Below the pieces are notes generated by a model, which worked only from the letters and a program-made list of their open reading frames with translations, was not told where the DNA came from and searched no databases. The translations under genes were made by a program, and so were the position numbers. Source: Pseudoalteromonas phenolica (GTDB taxonomy: Bacteria > Pseudomonadota > Gammaproteobacteria > Enterobacterales > Alteromonadaceae). Taken from it: 64,000 nt of DNA. The DNA lies in assembly GCF_001444405.1 (NCBI RefSeq), contig NZ_CP013187.1, positions 3,472,001 to 3,536,000 on the forward strand, given 5' to 3'. Shown piece by piece: positions 11,664 to 21,288 of the stretch (position 1 is the stretch's first letter; each line of letters begins with the position of its first letter).

Positions 11664-12608
11664 ATGGCTGGTGTTTTAGCTTCTGTAGATCAAAGAACTC
11701 AGTTAGTGGGTGAAAACCGACTAGAACTGCTGTTATTTCATTTACATAGCCGACACCTATTCGCTTTAAATGTTTTTAAGGTTAAAGAGGTCGTTAAGTT
11801 ACCCCATCTCAATATCATGCCAAATGCACATCCTAAAGTGTGTGGTGTGACTAATATTAGGGGAGAATCCATTCCAGTTATTGACCTTCGAAGAGCAATC
11901 AATTTACCTGAATGTCAGCGTGATGATGACTGCAATCTAGTCATCACAGAATACAACCGAACAGTTCAAGCTTTCCTAGTTGGTAAAGTCGATCAAATCG
12001 TCAATACCACTTGGTCAGACATAATGCCACCACCTAGTTCTGTGGGTAAGAACCATTATCTTACTGCCTTTACAAAATTAAAGCGCGATGGCCAAGAACA
12101 TCTAGTTGAAATAATTGACGTTGAAAAAGTACTAGCTGAGATTATCAGCTATGACATACAAATTTCTGAAGATGTCTTGGATGAGTCAATGCTGCCTGAA
12201 TTCCAAGGTAAGAAAATTCTTCATGCCGATGATTCTCCAACTGCACGTCGCCAAGTGTCGGACACACTAGCCCAGCTGGGGATTGAAATTATACCTGCAA
12301 CCGATGGTCAAGCTGCACTTGATATTCTTAAGCGCTGGGCTGACGAAGGTAGAGATGTCACAAAAGAAATCCTTGCGGTGATCACCGATGCTGAGATGCC
12401 TGTGATGGATGGCTATCGACTTACCTATGAGATCAGAAATGACACCCGCCTAAAAGATCTTTATGTCATTTTGAATACGTCGCTTAGTGGCAGCTTTAAC
12501 CAAGCTATGGTTGAAAAAGTAGGTTGTAATGCGTTTCTATCTAAATTCCAACCTGACTTATTAGTTGAAGAAGTTCAGAACCGTTTAAAAGAGTATATTA
12601 CTCAATAA
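11664..12608 (+). CDS. cheV: Chemotaxis protein CheV (CheW-receiver fusion)
   Basis: A 314-residue cytoplasmic coupling protein linking chemoreceptors to CheA. The N-terminal CheW domain spans about 15-165 (VCGVTNIRGESIPVIDL). A response-regulator receiver domain follows from about 183, with acidic Asp189/Asp190, phospho-acceptor Asp242 in ITDAEMPVMDG, Thr272 and Lys294. Phosphorylation of the receiver is thought to tune receptor coupling. No other che genes are adjacent, but a CheW-like protein with a CZB insertion is encoded 5.5 kb downstream. A perfect SOS box belonging to uvrD begins 2 bp past the stop. Confidence 0.93.
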   Translation: MAGVLASVDQRTQLVGENRLELLLFHLHSRHLFALNVFKVKEVVKLPHLNIMPNAHPKVCGVTNIRGESIPVIDLRRAINLPECQRDDDCNLVITEYNRTVQAFLVGKVDQIVNTTWSDIMPPPSSVGKNHYLTAFTKLKRDGQEHLVEIIDVEKVLAEIISYDIQISEDVLDESMLPEFQGKKILHADDSPTARRQVSDTLAQLGIEIIPATDGQAALDILKRWADEGRDVTKEILAVITDAEMPVMDGYRLTYEIRNDTRLKDLYVILNTSLSGSFNQAMVEKVGCNAFLSKFQPDLLVEEVQNRLKEYITQ

Positions 12609-12609
12609 A

Positions 12610-12625
12610 CTGTTTATTTATACAG
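12610..12625 (+). promoter_or_regulatory. SOS box upstream of uvrD
   Basis: CTGTTTATTTATACAG is a perfect CTGT-N8-ACAG LexA operator. It lies 132 bp upstream of the uvrD start and directly after cheV. uvrD is an SOS gene in E. coli, so this is a likely functional site. Confidence 0.88.
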
Positions 12626-12757
12626 TTTTCATCTCGTTTTTTTATTAATAATATCAGAAACTTAAACTATAAGGGTTTGTAATTTCCAGTCTCTAGCTGG
12701 GAAATAAGCGCTAGCCTAGGTATACTTTGCTCCATTCTGATTTGGCAAGGTAACCTA

Positions 12758-14923
12758 ATGGACGTTTCTGATTTAATTGACGGCTTAAACGATAAACAAC
12801 GCGAAGCTGTAGCTGCTCCTTTGCAGAATATGCTGGTGCTGGCTGGCGCAGGCTCAGGTAAAACGCGAGTACTTGTTCATCGTATTGCGTGGTTAATGCA
12901 GGTAGAGCACGCCTCTCCTTATAGTATTTTTGCTGTAACCTTTACCAATAAAGCTGCCAAAGAAATGCGTACCCGTGTTGAAGAAACACTTAAGTCGCCT
13001 GTCGGCGGCATGTGGATCGGCACTTTCCATGGTTTATCTCACCGAATTTTACGCGCTCATCACCGCGAAGCAAACTTACCTGAAGCATTTCAGATCTTAG
13101 ACACTGACGACCAAGTTCGTATGATCCGCCGTCTGTTGAAAGCCATGAATATTGATGAAAAGAAATGGCCACCAAAGCAAATCGCCTGGTATATCAGCGC
13201 CCGTAAAGATGAAGGTCAACGTCCAAAAGATATTCAGGCTTATGATGTGAACGAACAACTCATGTTGCGCGTTTATACGGCTTATCAAGAAGCCTGTGAC
13301 AGAGCAGGTTTGGTCGACTTTGCTGAAATCTTATTGCGCTGCTTTGAGTTGTTACAACAACAGCCAACATTACTACGTCACTATCAGCAACGTTTCCGCC
13401 ATATGCTAGTAGATGAATTCCAAGATACCAACAACATTCAATATCGTTGGCTAAAACTGCTGGCTGGCGGTGGCAGCAATATCATGATCGTAGGCGATGA
13501 TGACCAAAGTATTTACGGCTGGCGTGGTGCTAAAATTGAAAACATCAAACGCTTTTTAGATGACTTCGATGCAGAGACAATCCGCCTAGAGCAAAATTAT
13601 CGTTCAACAGCAACCATTCTAAAAGCATCTAACGCACTGATTGAAAACAACGCCGAACGAATGGGTAAAAGTCTTTGGACCGATGGCAACCAAGGCGAAC
13701 CAATTTCGATTTATGCCGCCTTTAATGAATTAGATGAAGCCCGTTTTGTAGTAGGTAAAATCAAAACTTGGCTGAATGGAGGTAATGCGCTACAAGATTG
13801 CGCCATTCTTTATCGTAACAACGCCCAGTCACGTATTCTTGAAGAGGCCATGTTACAAGAAGGCTTGAAATACCGTATTTACGGCGGTATGCGCTTCTTC
13901 GAGCGCCAAGAGATCAAAGATGCTTTATGTTACTTACGCCTGATCTGCAACCGTCAGGATGATGCCGCATTTGAGCGAGTTATTAATACCCCAGCCCGTG
14001 GTATTGGTGACAAAACCTTGAGCCATATCCGTGACTGTGCACGAAATGAATCAATGCCATTGTGGTACGCCGCAAAAGCGATTCTAGAACAAAAGCATTT
14101 AGCTGGTAGAGCTTCAACTGCAGTCACTAAGTTTGTTGAACTTATCGAGCATCTCAGCGATAAAATTGATGAGCTAGAATTGAGCGAACAAGCCAAACAA
14201 ACCATTGAAGTATCTGGCCTAATGGCAATGTACCAAGCCGAAAAAGGCGAAAAAGGTCGTGCTCGAGTAGAAAACTTAGAAGAATTGATCAGTGCCTGTG
14301 GTCAATACGAGCCGCCTATTGATGAAGACTTTAGTTCACCACTACAAGGCTTTTTAGCCTACACATCACTCGAAGCTGGTGAAGGCCAAGCTGATGAACA
14401 TGAAGATGCGGTGCAAATGATGACCTTGCACTCGGCAAAAGGTCTAGAATTCCCACTTGTATTTATGGTTGGTGTAGAAGAAGGCATGTTCCCTTCACAG
14501 CAAAGCCATGAAGAGTCGGGTCGCTTAGAAGAAGAGCGCCGCTTATGTTATGTCGGTATGACCCGAGCAATGGATAAACTTTATATTAGTCATGCTGAAA
14601 GTCGTCGCTTGTATGGACAAGAAAAGCACCATAGTCCTTCGCGCTTCTTACGTGAAATCCCAGAAGATTGTGTAGAAGAAATTCGCATTAAAACACAAGT
14701 TTCGCGCCCGACGAGTACTGGCAGATTTAGTAACACTATTACTTTAGCGACCTTTGAAGAGAGTGGCTACAACCTTGGGCAACGGGTATTACACGCTAAA
14801 TTTGGCGCTGGCACCGTATTAAATTATGAAGGTAATGGCGCGCAATCACGTATTCAAGTCAACTTTGACGATGTGGGTACTAAATGGCTTGTCACCGCTT
14901 ATGCAAGACTCGAAAGTATATAA
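12758..14923 (+). CDS. uvrD: DNA helicase II (UvrD)
   Basis: The 721-residue superfamily 1 3'-5' helicase unwinds DNA in nucleotide excision repair and mismatch repair. Its N-terminus, MDVSDLIDGLNDKQREAVAA, is almost that of E. coli UvrD. Motifs in order: Walker A AGAGSGKTR, TFTNKAAKEM (Ia), DEFQDTN (II), GDDDQSIYGWRGA (III), LEQNYRS (IV), TLHSAKGLEFP (V) and CYVGMTRAM (VI). The C-terminal domain (about 665-721, GQRVLHAKFGAGTV) is the Tudor-like element that contacts RNA polymerase. Expression should be LexA-controlled. tmcA begins inside its 3' end. Confidence 0.97.
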   Translation: MDVSDLIDGLNDKQREAVAAPLQNMLVLAGAGSGKTRVLVHRIAWLMQVEHASPYSIFAVTFTNKAAKEMRTRVEETLKSPVGGMWIGTFHGLSHRILRAHHREANLPEAFQILDTDDQVRMIRRLLKAMNIDEKKWPPKQIAWYISARKDEGQRPKDIQAYDVNEQLMLRVYTAYQEACDRAGLVDFAEILLRCFELLQQQPTLLRHYQQRFRHMLVDEFQDTNNIQYRWLKLLAGGGSNIMIVGDDDQSIYGWRGAKIENIKRFLDDFDAETIRLEQNYRSTATILKASNALIENNAERMGKSLWTDGNQGEPISIYAAFNELDEARFVVGKIKTWLNGGNALQDCAILYRNNAQSRILEEAMLQEGLKYRIYGGMRFFERQEIKDALCYLRLICNRQDDAAFERVINTPARGIGDKTLSHIRDCARNESMPLWYAAKAILEQKHLAGRASTAVTKFVELIEHLSDKIDELELSEQAKQTIEVSGLMAMYQAEKGEKGRARVENLEELISACGQYEPPIDEDFSSPLQGFLAYTSLEAGEGQADEHEDAVQMMTLHSAKGLEFPLVFMVGVEEGMFPSQQSHEESGRLEEERRLCYVGMTRAMDKLYISHAESRRLYGQEKHHSPSRFLREIPEDCVEEIRIKTQVSRPTSTGRFSNTITLATFEESGYNLGQRVLHAKFGAGTVLNYEGNGAQSRIQVNFDDVGTKWLVTAYARLESI

Positions 14924-16964
14924 TATAGAGGCGCTATTTGAGCGCCTTACTTATAATCAGCACCGTCAATTAGTGTTGTTTTGCGGCTCTCAGAAATGGG
15001 CTGCCACTGAGTTGAATAAACTCACCAGCAAGACAACTTCTTTTTTAACACTGTCAAAGGAATCGGCTTTTACCCAAGCACAATGGCCAGAGCATCTTCA
15101 TCAAATACTTGGGCAAGAGTTTGAAATCGCTGTCTACGATGGTTATTCCGGCATAATTCCTAATAAACTCGCAGCACTCAGCGGTACAGTGAAGGCGGGT
15201 GGCATCCTTGCGTTAGTCTTACCTGAGCTGGAGCAACTAAGTGCTTGGTGCGACCAAGGAGTAGAGACCTGGCAAAATCATGGTCAAATACTCACAACAA
15301 GTCTATTTTTAAAACGCTGGCAGACACTTTTTTCTCAACTCGATATCTCCATTGTCTCTGAAACTCATGACTCAAAGTTCACCTTGCCAAATATAAAAGC
15401 TGCAGATGAACTGAGTCATCGACTCACAGAGCAAAGCAATACTGTCGACCAGCTTGTAACTTTGCTTACAGACTCTCAGCAATATGTTTTGCTTACAGCT
15501 GATAGAGGCAGAGGAAAATCATCTGCTTTAGGGTTATTAGCGAGCAAAATGCCTAGACAATCATTCGTGATATGTGCACGGCAATATCAAGCGGTAAAAA
15601 GTAGCTTTAAGCATTTGGCAAAAGCGCTCGATATTGAGTATTCAGGTAATGAAAAAACATTGTCTAACTTACGCTTTTGTCCACCTGATAAACTACTTCA
15701 AGAAAGTATCAGCGATGAAATAGTTCTTGTTGATGAAGCGGCAGCTTTACCTGTACCAACCCTCATTAAAATAGCTGAGAAGTACAAACGCTGTGTATTT
15801 ACATCAACCTTAGTCGGTTATGAAGGTAACGGTAGAGGTTACACATTAAGGTTTAAACGTTATTTAGCACAGTACTCCCCCACCTATCAGCAATTAGCAC
15901 TCAATGCGCCTATTAGATATGAGCTGGGAGACCCGTTAGAAAACAGTATAAACAAACTATTCGCGCTCGATGCTGAATTTAAAGCACCAAAACAGCTAGA
16001 ACAATTTGAGTTTACTCATATTTCGCCCGAAGATTTACTCCAAGATGAACACCTACTAAAACAAGCGTTTTCATTATTGGTACTTGCTCACTACCAAACG
16101 AGTGTCAACGACTTAAGACAACTGCTTGACCAACCTAATAACAAATTGTTCGCAATCAAACAGCAAAATCATTTGCTTGGCATTTGTCTGGTAAGCATTG
16201 AAGGCGGCTTAAATAAAGATAGTGTCGCAATGATTGCTCAACAAAATAGGCGACCAAAAGGGCACTTGCTACCTCAGCAGCTTTATCACTTACTGCAGCA
16301 AGATACATTTTTGAATCATAGAGCCGCTAGAGTTGTCAGAATAGCAATCGCACCTGATTTTCAAAGCCAAAAGCTGGGTCAGCAGTTATTGAATTACTCC
16401 GAGTTGCAACTCCAAGATGAGGTCGACTACTTTGGCAGTAGCTTTGGCTGCAACGCACAGCTATTGAAGTTTTGGCAAGACAACAATTATCAAATTGTTA
16501 AGTTAGGCTTTAAACAAGACAAAGCCAGCGGCGAGTATTCAGCGATTGTATTAAAAAGTAATAAAAGTCTGTCTGAAGAGATGCATCAGTTGCGAGTGCA
16601 CTTTTCTCAGCAATTGACTTATCAATTACTGACACATTTCAAAGCGCTTCCTGATCAGCTAGTTGCTCGCATTTTATATTCAAGCAATAAAGCACAAATC
16701 AATGCCTCACAAAAAAAGCGATTAAGTAATCTTCTCGAGCAGCCTGCCCACATTGAACATGGACTCGCTCATATATGGCACATTGCATTGGAACACCCAT
16801 GGTTGTTATGCCACCTTTCGACTATTTCCCAACGGCTATTAATTAGGCTAATATTACAAGGTAATGAAAAAGACCTAGTTCGAGATGAACTGGGTCTACA
16901 ATCAAAAAAACATTTAAATCAAAAATTACTTAGTTTAGTTGCAGAAATTTATGCCCAAATTTAA
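14901..16964 (+). CDS. tmcA: tRNA(Met) cytidine acetyltransferase
   Basis: The 687-residue enzyme uses ATP and acetyl-CoA to make N4-acetylcytidine at the wobble position of elongator tRNA-Met. An N-terminal DUF1726-like region is followed by an RNA-helicase-like ATPase domain with Walker A TADRGRGKSSALG and Walker B VLVDEAAALPVP. Then comes a GNAT acetyltransferase domain with RIAIAPDFQSQKLGQQLL and a C-terminal tRNA-binding tail. The ATG at 14901 overlaps uvrD by 23 bp. A longer form from 14826 would overlap more and is not needed to reach the family length (about 670). Coupling to uvrD is likely. Confidence 0.92.
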   Translation: MQDSKVYNIEALFERLTYNQHRQLVLFCGSQKWAATELNKLTSKTTSFLTLSKESAFTQAQWPEHLHQILGQEFEIAVYDGYSGIIPNKLAALSGTVKAGGILALVLPELEQLSAWCDQGVETWQNHGQILTTSLFLKRWQTLFSQLDISIVSETHDSKFTLPNIKAADELSHRLTEQSNTVDQLVTLLTDSQQYVLLTADRGRGKSSALGLLASKMPRQSFVICARQYQAVKSSFKHLAKALDIEYSGNEKTLSNLRFCPPDKLLQESISDEIVLVDEAAALPVPTLIKIAEKYKRCVFTSTLVGYEGNGRGYTLRFKRYLAQYSPTYQQLALNAPIRYELGDPLENSINKLFALDAEFKAPKQLEQFEFTHISPEDLLQDEHLLKQAFSLLVLAHYQTSVNDLRQLLDQPNNKLFAIKQQNHLLGICLVSIEGGLNKDSVAMIAQQNRRPKGHLLPQQLYHLLQQDTFLNHRAARVVRIAIAPDFQSQKLGQQLLNYSELQLQDEVDYFGSSFGCNAQLLKFWQDNNYQIVKLGFKQDKASGEYSAIVLKSNKSLSEEMHQLRVHFSQQLTYQLLTHFKALPDQLVARILYSSNKAQINASQKKRLSNLLEQPAHIEHGLAHIWHIALEHPWLLCHLSTISQRLLIRLILQGNEKDLVRDELGLQSKKHLNQKLLSLVAEIYAQI

Positions 16965-18051
16965 GCCATCAATATTGCTTATCTTTTGTCTATTTTGGGC
17001 AGATAAACTGCTTGCTGCCCCCACACAATTTAATATAAAGCTGGGCATGTCTGTTGCGCTAAGTGGACCTGCCAGTGAGATAGGAAGACAACTTGCTCTG
17101 GGTTCTCAAATATATTTTGAACAACTCAATAAAAACGGCGGAGTTCATGGTGCCCTGGTTGAGCTAGATGTAAAAGATGATCGCTATGAGCCCAGTCATA
17201 CCGTTAATAACACACGATATTTTATCTACGAAAAAAAAGTACATGCTTTATTTGGATATATGGGCACCCCAACGACTTCTGCCGTTAAGTCCATGCTAGA
17301 GCATGCCCAAACCCCTTTGCTCATGCCATACACAGGTGCAGAATTCTTAAGAAAAAAACCAAAATTTAAAGTCTTTAATTTAAGAGCCAGTTATCTTGAT
17401 GAGGCCAAAGAACAAATCAATCACTTGGTCGATGAATTAGGGCACTCAAAAATAGCATTACTCATTCAAGCCGATGAATTTGGTATCACGTTACAAAAAA
17501 GCCTCACGACTGCATTAAGAATGAAAGGTCTAGCACCACAAGCTATTGGTCGTTTTAGAAGAAATACGAATGAGGTTGAAAAAGCACTTAATCAAATTCT
17601 TCAAAGTGAAGCGACAGCTGTTGCGATGGTGGGCACATACGAGCCACTAGCTGAATTTATTCGCCTTTCTCAACAACACAAAAAGCAGTTAGCATTTACC
17701 ACTGTGTCTTTTGCTTCAAGTGAAGGCTTATTAAGCAAGCTTTCACATCCCAGCCAGCTAATGATCACTGAAGTTGTACCCAACCCTGCTTCATGCAAAG
17801 GTAATATTTGCGATAACTTTAGAGCCCTATTGAATGCCCAATCACAACCATTAACTCATGCTATTTTTGAGGGCTACCTAAATGCTTTAGTATTCAGTCG
17901 CGCAGCTAAAATGTGTCCATTACCCTTTAATAATAATTGTGTACTGAAAGCACTGCAGAATGTCATAAACCAAGATCTTGAATTACGCCACTTATTTAAG
18001 ATTTCACCCACTCAAAAGAAATTACCAATTTTCCGTTCATATCACACATAA
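16951..18051 (+). CDS. Periplasmic ABC-type substrate-binding protein (Leu/Ile/Val-binding-like)
   Basis: The 366-residue precursor has a signal peptide (SILLIFCLFW with cleavage near LLA-AP). A type I periplasmic binding fold follows: KLGMSVALSGPASEIGRQLALG and AVKSMLEHAQTPLLMPYTGAE are typical of the Peripla_BP_6/LivK family. The start overlaps the tmcA end by 14 bp. No permease or ATPase gene is adjacent, so it may serve a sensory system instead of a transporter. The CheW-like gene 43 bp downstream makes a ligand-sensing role conceivable, but this is inference. The ligand is unknown. Confidence 0.82.
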   Translation: MPKFKPSILLIFCLFWADKLLAAPTQFNIKLGMSVALSGPASEIGRQLALGSQIYFEQLNKNGGVHGALVELDVKDDRYEPSHTVNNTRYFIYEKKVHALFGYMGTPTTSAVKSMLEHAQTPLLMPYTGAEFLRKKPKFKVFNLRASYLDEAKEQINHLVDELGHSKIALLIQADEFGITLQKSLTTALRMKGLAPQAIGRFRRNTNEVEKALNQILQSEATAVAMVGTYEPLAEFIRLSQQHKKQLAFTTVSFASSEGLLSKLSHPSQLMITEVVPNPASCKGNICDNFRALLNAQSQPLTHAIFEGYLNALVFSRAAKMCPLPFNNNCVLKALQNVINQDLELRHLFKISPTQKKLPIFRSYHT

Positions 18052-18094
18052 TTGATCTATCATTAGGCATACTTATAAGTTTAATGAGGCAGAC

Positions 18095-18943
18095 ATGGAT
18101 TTAATCAACTTTCGTGTTGGGCAAAAAACAATTTCTTTAAAGATATTAGATATATTGCTGACCGAGCGCTATGAAGGAAACCTAACCTCACTGCCAAATG
18201 GTAATCCTAGTTTTTTAGGGGTTAAAGATTACATGGGTTCACCAACGCCAATCTTTGACCTTGGTTTAATCTTGAACAACCAATCTTCCTCAGAGGTTAA
18301 CCAAGCTCTAGTGCAATTACTTCATGACCGTGAACAAGATCACAAATCATGGTTATCCGCACTCGAACATAGCATTCATGAGGGCGTTGCATTCACAAAA
18401 GCAAGAGATCCTCGGCAATGTGAATTTGGTAAGTGGTTTTACAGCTTCAAGACTGACAATGAAGACTTAAAAGCTCTGCTAGCTAGATTTGAAGAACCAC
18501 ATACGAAGTTACACAACCTTTCTAGTACGTTACTAGATATGTGTGCAAAAGGCGAAAAAGAGCAAGCAGTAAAAATGCTCGAAAAAGAGCGAACAACAAC
18601 ATATCAAAAACTGATCCGATTATTTGAATCAGCCAGAGATCAAATAACACTGGATCATAAACCTATCATTGTTTTCACAACACTAGATGGACAAAAGCCA
18701 CATATTGGTTTGCTGGTAGATCAAGTACAAGACAATATTCACTGTGATGAAAGTGAAATCAAACCGCTCAACGAGATCACTAATATTGGTTTTGATATCG
18801 ACCCACAAACTAAGCAAATGATGAAGGGCTTAATCAAACGTGATGATACGCATAGTGTGTTGATTGACCCTAGCGCAATTTTCAGACCTGAACACCTACA
18901 AAATTATGAGCCAGAAGAAACAGAAAGCTATGGCTTATTCTAA
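18095..18943 (+). CDS. CheW-like protein with an inserted chemoreceptor zinc-binding (CZB) domain
   Basis: A 282-residue cytoplasmic protein. Residues 1-65 (FLGVKDYMGSPTPIFDLGLI) form the first half of a CheW domain, and about 187-265 (IVFTTLDGQKPHIGLLVDQV) the second half. Between them lies a helical insert with the CZB zinc-ligand pattern: His83 in DHKSW, Cys109 with Gly112 and Trp114 in CEFGKW, and His136 and His140 in EPHTKLH. CZB domains in receptors and in diguanylate cyclase Z sense zinc or oxidants. The design suggests a coupling protein whose docking responds to zinc or hypochlorous acid. It follows a periplasmic binding protein gene. Confidence 0.85.
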   Translation: MDLINFRVGQKTISLKILDILLTERYEGNLTSLPNGNPSFLGVKDYMGSPTPIFDLGLILNNQSSSEVNQALVQLLHDREQDHKSWLSALEHSIHEGVAFTKARDPRQCEFGKWFYSFKTDNEDLKALLARFEEPHTKLHNLSSTLLDMCAKGEKEQAVKMLEKERTTTYQKLIRLFESARDQITLDHKPIIVFTTLDGQKPHIGLLVDQVQDNIHCDESEIKPLNEITNIGFDIDPQTKQMMKGLIKRDDTHSVLIDPSAIFRPEHLQNYEPEETESYGLF

Positions 18944-19002
18944 GCACCTAACCGTTCAGGCTCACAAGGCCATACTTATTCAAATTTGTTTTTGATAGCG
19001 AC

Positions 19003-19032
19003 AAAAAAACCGCTCAGTTGAGCGGTTTTTTT
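19003..19032. terminator. Bidirectional terminator between the CheW-CZB gene and typA
   Basis: AAAAAACCGCTCA and TGAGCGGTTTTTT form a perfect stem with a 2-3 nt loop and T-runs on both strands. It serves two convergent genes. Confidence 0.92.
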
Positions 19033-19047
19033 ACATCTCGTAAAAGA

Positions 19048-20871
19048 TTACTTCTTAGCTTCACGGCTCGCGCGCTTACGCTCGCTTTCAGTAAGTAGCT
19101 TCTTACGGATACGGATGCTTTCAGGTGTAACTTCTACTAGCTCGTCATCATCGATGAACTCAAGAGCTTGCTCTAGTGTCATAACGATTGGTGGCACAAG
19201 GTTTTGCGCTTCGTCAGTACCAGATGCACGTACGTTTGTAAGCTGCTTGCCTTTAAGCGCGTTTACAGTTAGGTCGTTATCACGCGCGTGAATACCGATG
19301 ATCATACCTTCGTATACTTCAACACCATGACCGATGAATAGCTTACCACGGTCTTGAAGGTTGAATAGTGCGTTAGTCAGTGCTTTACCTGCCGCGTTTG
19401 CGATAAGTACACCGTTCTTACGTTGACCAATGTTACCGCCTTTATGTGGGCCGTAGTGATCGAACGTATGGTACATAAGACCAGAACCAGATGTTAGTGT
19501 CATGAAATCAGTTTGGAAACCGATTAGACCACGTGAAGGCATCATGAAGTCCATACGGATACGACCTTTGCCATCTGGTGCCATGTCAGTCATTTCTGCT
19601 TTACGAAGACCAAGTTGTTCCATGATAGAACCTTGGTGCTCTTCTTCAACGTCAACTGTTACTGTTTCGTACGGTTCTTCTAATTGACCATCTACTTCAC
19701 GAAGGATTACTTCTGGACGAGATACTGCAAGCTCGTAACCTTCACGACGCATGTTTTCAATTAAGATACCTAAGTGAAGTTCACCACGACCTGAAACACG
19801 GAAGCTATCTGGGTTGTCTGTCTCTTCAACACGTAGTGCTACGTTGTGAACAAGCTCAGCTTGAAGACGCTCAAGGATATTACGTGAAGTTACGAATTTA
19901 CCTTCTTGGCCAGAGAACGGAGACGTATTTACAGAGAACGTCATTGTTACTGTCGGCTCATCAACAGAAAGCGCAGGAAGTGCTTCAACAGCGTTTACAT
20001 CACATACAGTATCAGAGATCTTAAGTTCGCCTAGACCAGTAATTGCAATGATGTCGCCTGCTTGCGCTTCTTGCGCTTCGTGACGGTCAAGACCTAAGTA
20101 AGTCAGTACTTGGCCAACTTTACCGTTGCGAGTAGAACCGTCAGCACCAACAATTGTTACTTGTTGGTTTACTTTAACAGTACCACGCTTGATACGACCA
20201 ACACCGATTACACCGATGTATGAGTTGTAGTCTAGCTGTGAAATCTGCATTTGGAATGCGCCTGCAGGATCTGCATCTGGCTTTTCTACTTGCTCAACGA
20301 TCGCTTCAAACATTGGTTGCATGTTGTCTGAAGGCTCGTCTAGGTCAAGCGTTGCCCAACCGTTAATTGCTGAAGCGTAGATAACTTGGAAATCAAGTTG
20401 TTCGTCAGTTGCACCTAAATTATCGAATAGGTCGAATACTTGGTCCATTACCCAATCAGGACGTGCGCCTGGCTTGTCGATTTTGTTGATAACAACGATT
20501 GGCTTAAGACCTAGTGCGAATGCTTTTTGCGTTACGAAACGCGTTTGCGGCATTGGACCTTCTTGCGCATCAACAAGTAGTAATACTGAGTCAACCATTG
20601 AAAGAACACGTTCTACTTCACCACCGAAGTCAGCGTGTCCCGGAGTATCTACGATGTTGATGTGGTAATCATTCCATTCAATCGCTGTGTTTTTAGCTAG
20701 GATTGTAATACCGCGTTCTTTCTCGATATCATTTGAATCCATTACACGTTCTTCATTACCGCCGCGTGTTTCTAACGTACCTGATTGCTCAAGTAGTTTA
20801 TCAACTAGGGTTGTTTTACCGTGGTCAACGTGCGCGATAATCGCAATATTACGTAGTTTTTCAATGCTCAT
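19048..20871 (-). CDS. typA: Ribosome-associated GTPase TypA/BipA
   Basis: The 607-residue translational GTPase resembles EF-G and LepA. It acts on the ribosome, helping 50S assembly at low temperature and stress adaptation. GTPase motifs are AHVDHGKTTLVDKL (G1), the GITI switch I in ERGITILAKNT (G2), DTPGHADFGGEVERV (G3) and VINKIDKPGA (G4). EF-G-like domains III and V and the BipA-specific C-terminus (RKKLLTESERKRA) follow. Length is normal for the family. It is divergent from glnA with a 567-bp regulatory gap, the same glnA/typA pairing as in E. coli. Confidence 0.97.
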   Translation of the reverse strand: MSIEKLRNIAIIAHVDHGKTTLVDKLLEQSGTLETRGGNEERVMDSNDIEKERGITILAKNTAIEWNDYHINIVDTPGHADFGGEVERVLSMVDSVLLLVDAQEGPMPQTRFVTQKAFALGLKPIVVINKIDKPGARPDWVMDQVFDLFDNLGATDEQLDFQVIYASAINGWATLDLDEPSDNMQPMFEAIVEQVEKPDADPAGAFQMQISQLDYNSYIGVIGVGRIKRGTVKVNQQVTIVGADGSTRNGKVGQVLTYLGLDRHEAQEAQAGDIIAITGLGELKISDTVCDVNAVEALPALSVDEPTVTMTFSVNTSPFSGQEGKFVTSRNILERLQAELVHNVALRVEETDNPDSFRVSGRGELHLGILIENMRREGYELAVSRPEVILREVDGQLEEPYETVTVDVEEEHQGSIMEQLGLRKAEMTDMAPDGKGRIRMDFMMPSRGLIGFQTDFMTLTSGSGLMYHTFDHYGPHKGGNIGQRKNGVLIANAAGKALTNALFNLQDRGKLFIGHGVEVYEGMIIGIHARDNDLTVNALKGKQLTNVRASGTDEAQNLVPPIVMTLEQALEFIDDDELVEVTPESIRIRKKLLTESERKRASREAKK

Positions 20872-21255
20872 GTCTATAACTCAGATAATTACTCGAAAGA
20901 GTGGGTTAATCCTATACACAAAATTGTGTAAAACAGCCGCAAAAGTGACCGCTAGAATTTAAAAGGGGCGTATTATCCCCTAATAACGCCATAGATGAAA
21001 GTTTATGCAGCATTATTTTTTCAACTGACGTCACTATTCGACGAATAAAAGGTCAATTCAGTATAGGAGATCAAATTAAGTACGCCATCAAAGCAACTGC
21101 TCTAATACTGTAATCTCATCAAAATACCCGTAATAAATGTTATTTACATGACAAACCACTCACTCTGTGTGAATCGCATAAAGTGATAAGTTGTTGAGCT
21201 AAGCATTTTGCAAATAAAAACTGGGCAAAAAATCATCATGCACTATACTGTTGAC
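20872..21255. other. typA-glnA intergenic region, distal part
   Basis: The stretch between the typA start and the first NtrC site is AT-rich and has no credible ORF. It must hold the typA promoter (minus strand). TATACT at about 21244, ahead of the first NtrC site, could be the -10 of a weak sigma-70 glnA promoter. That is tentative. Confidence 0.4.
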
Positions 21256-21270
21256 GCACCATTACCGTGC
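21256..21270 (+). promoter_or_regulatory. NtrC site 2 upstream of glnA (distal)
   Basis: GCACC-ATTAC-CGTGC matches the NtrC dyad GCACC-N5-GGTGC with one mismatch. Its centre is 34 bp from that of the second site, about three helical turns. This resembles the paired NtrC enhancer of enteric glnA. Confidence 0.75.
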
Positions 21271-21288
21271 ATTTGCGGATCATATTGG

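Noticed and set aside
14826..14900. N-terminal extension of tmcA within uvrD
   Set aside because: Not required for family length; ATG at 14901 gives the expected protein.
16939..16950. TTG start of the binding protein
   Set aside because: ATG at 16951 is four codons later and gives a normal signal peptide.
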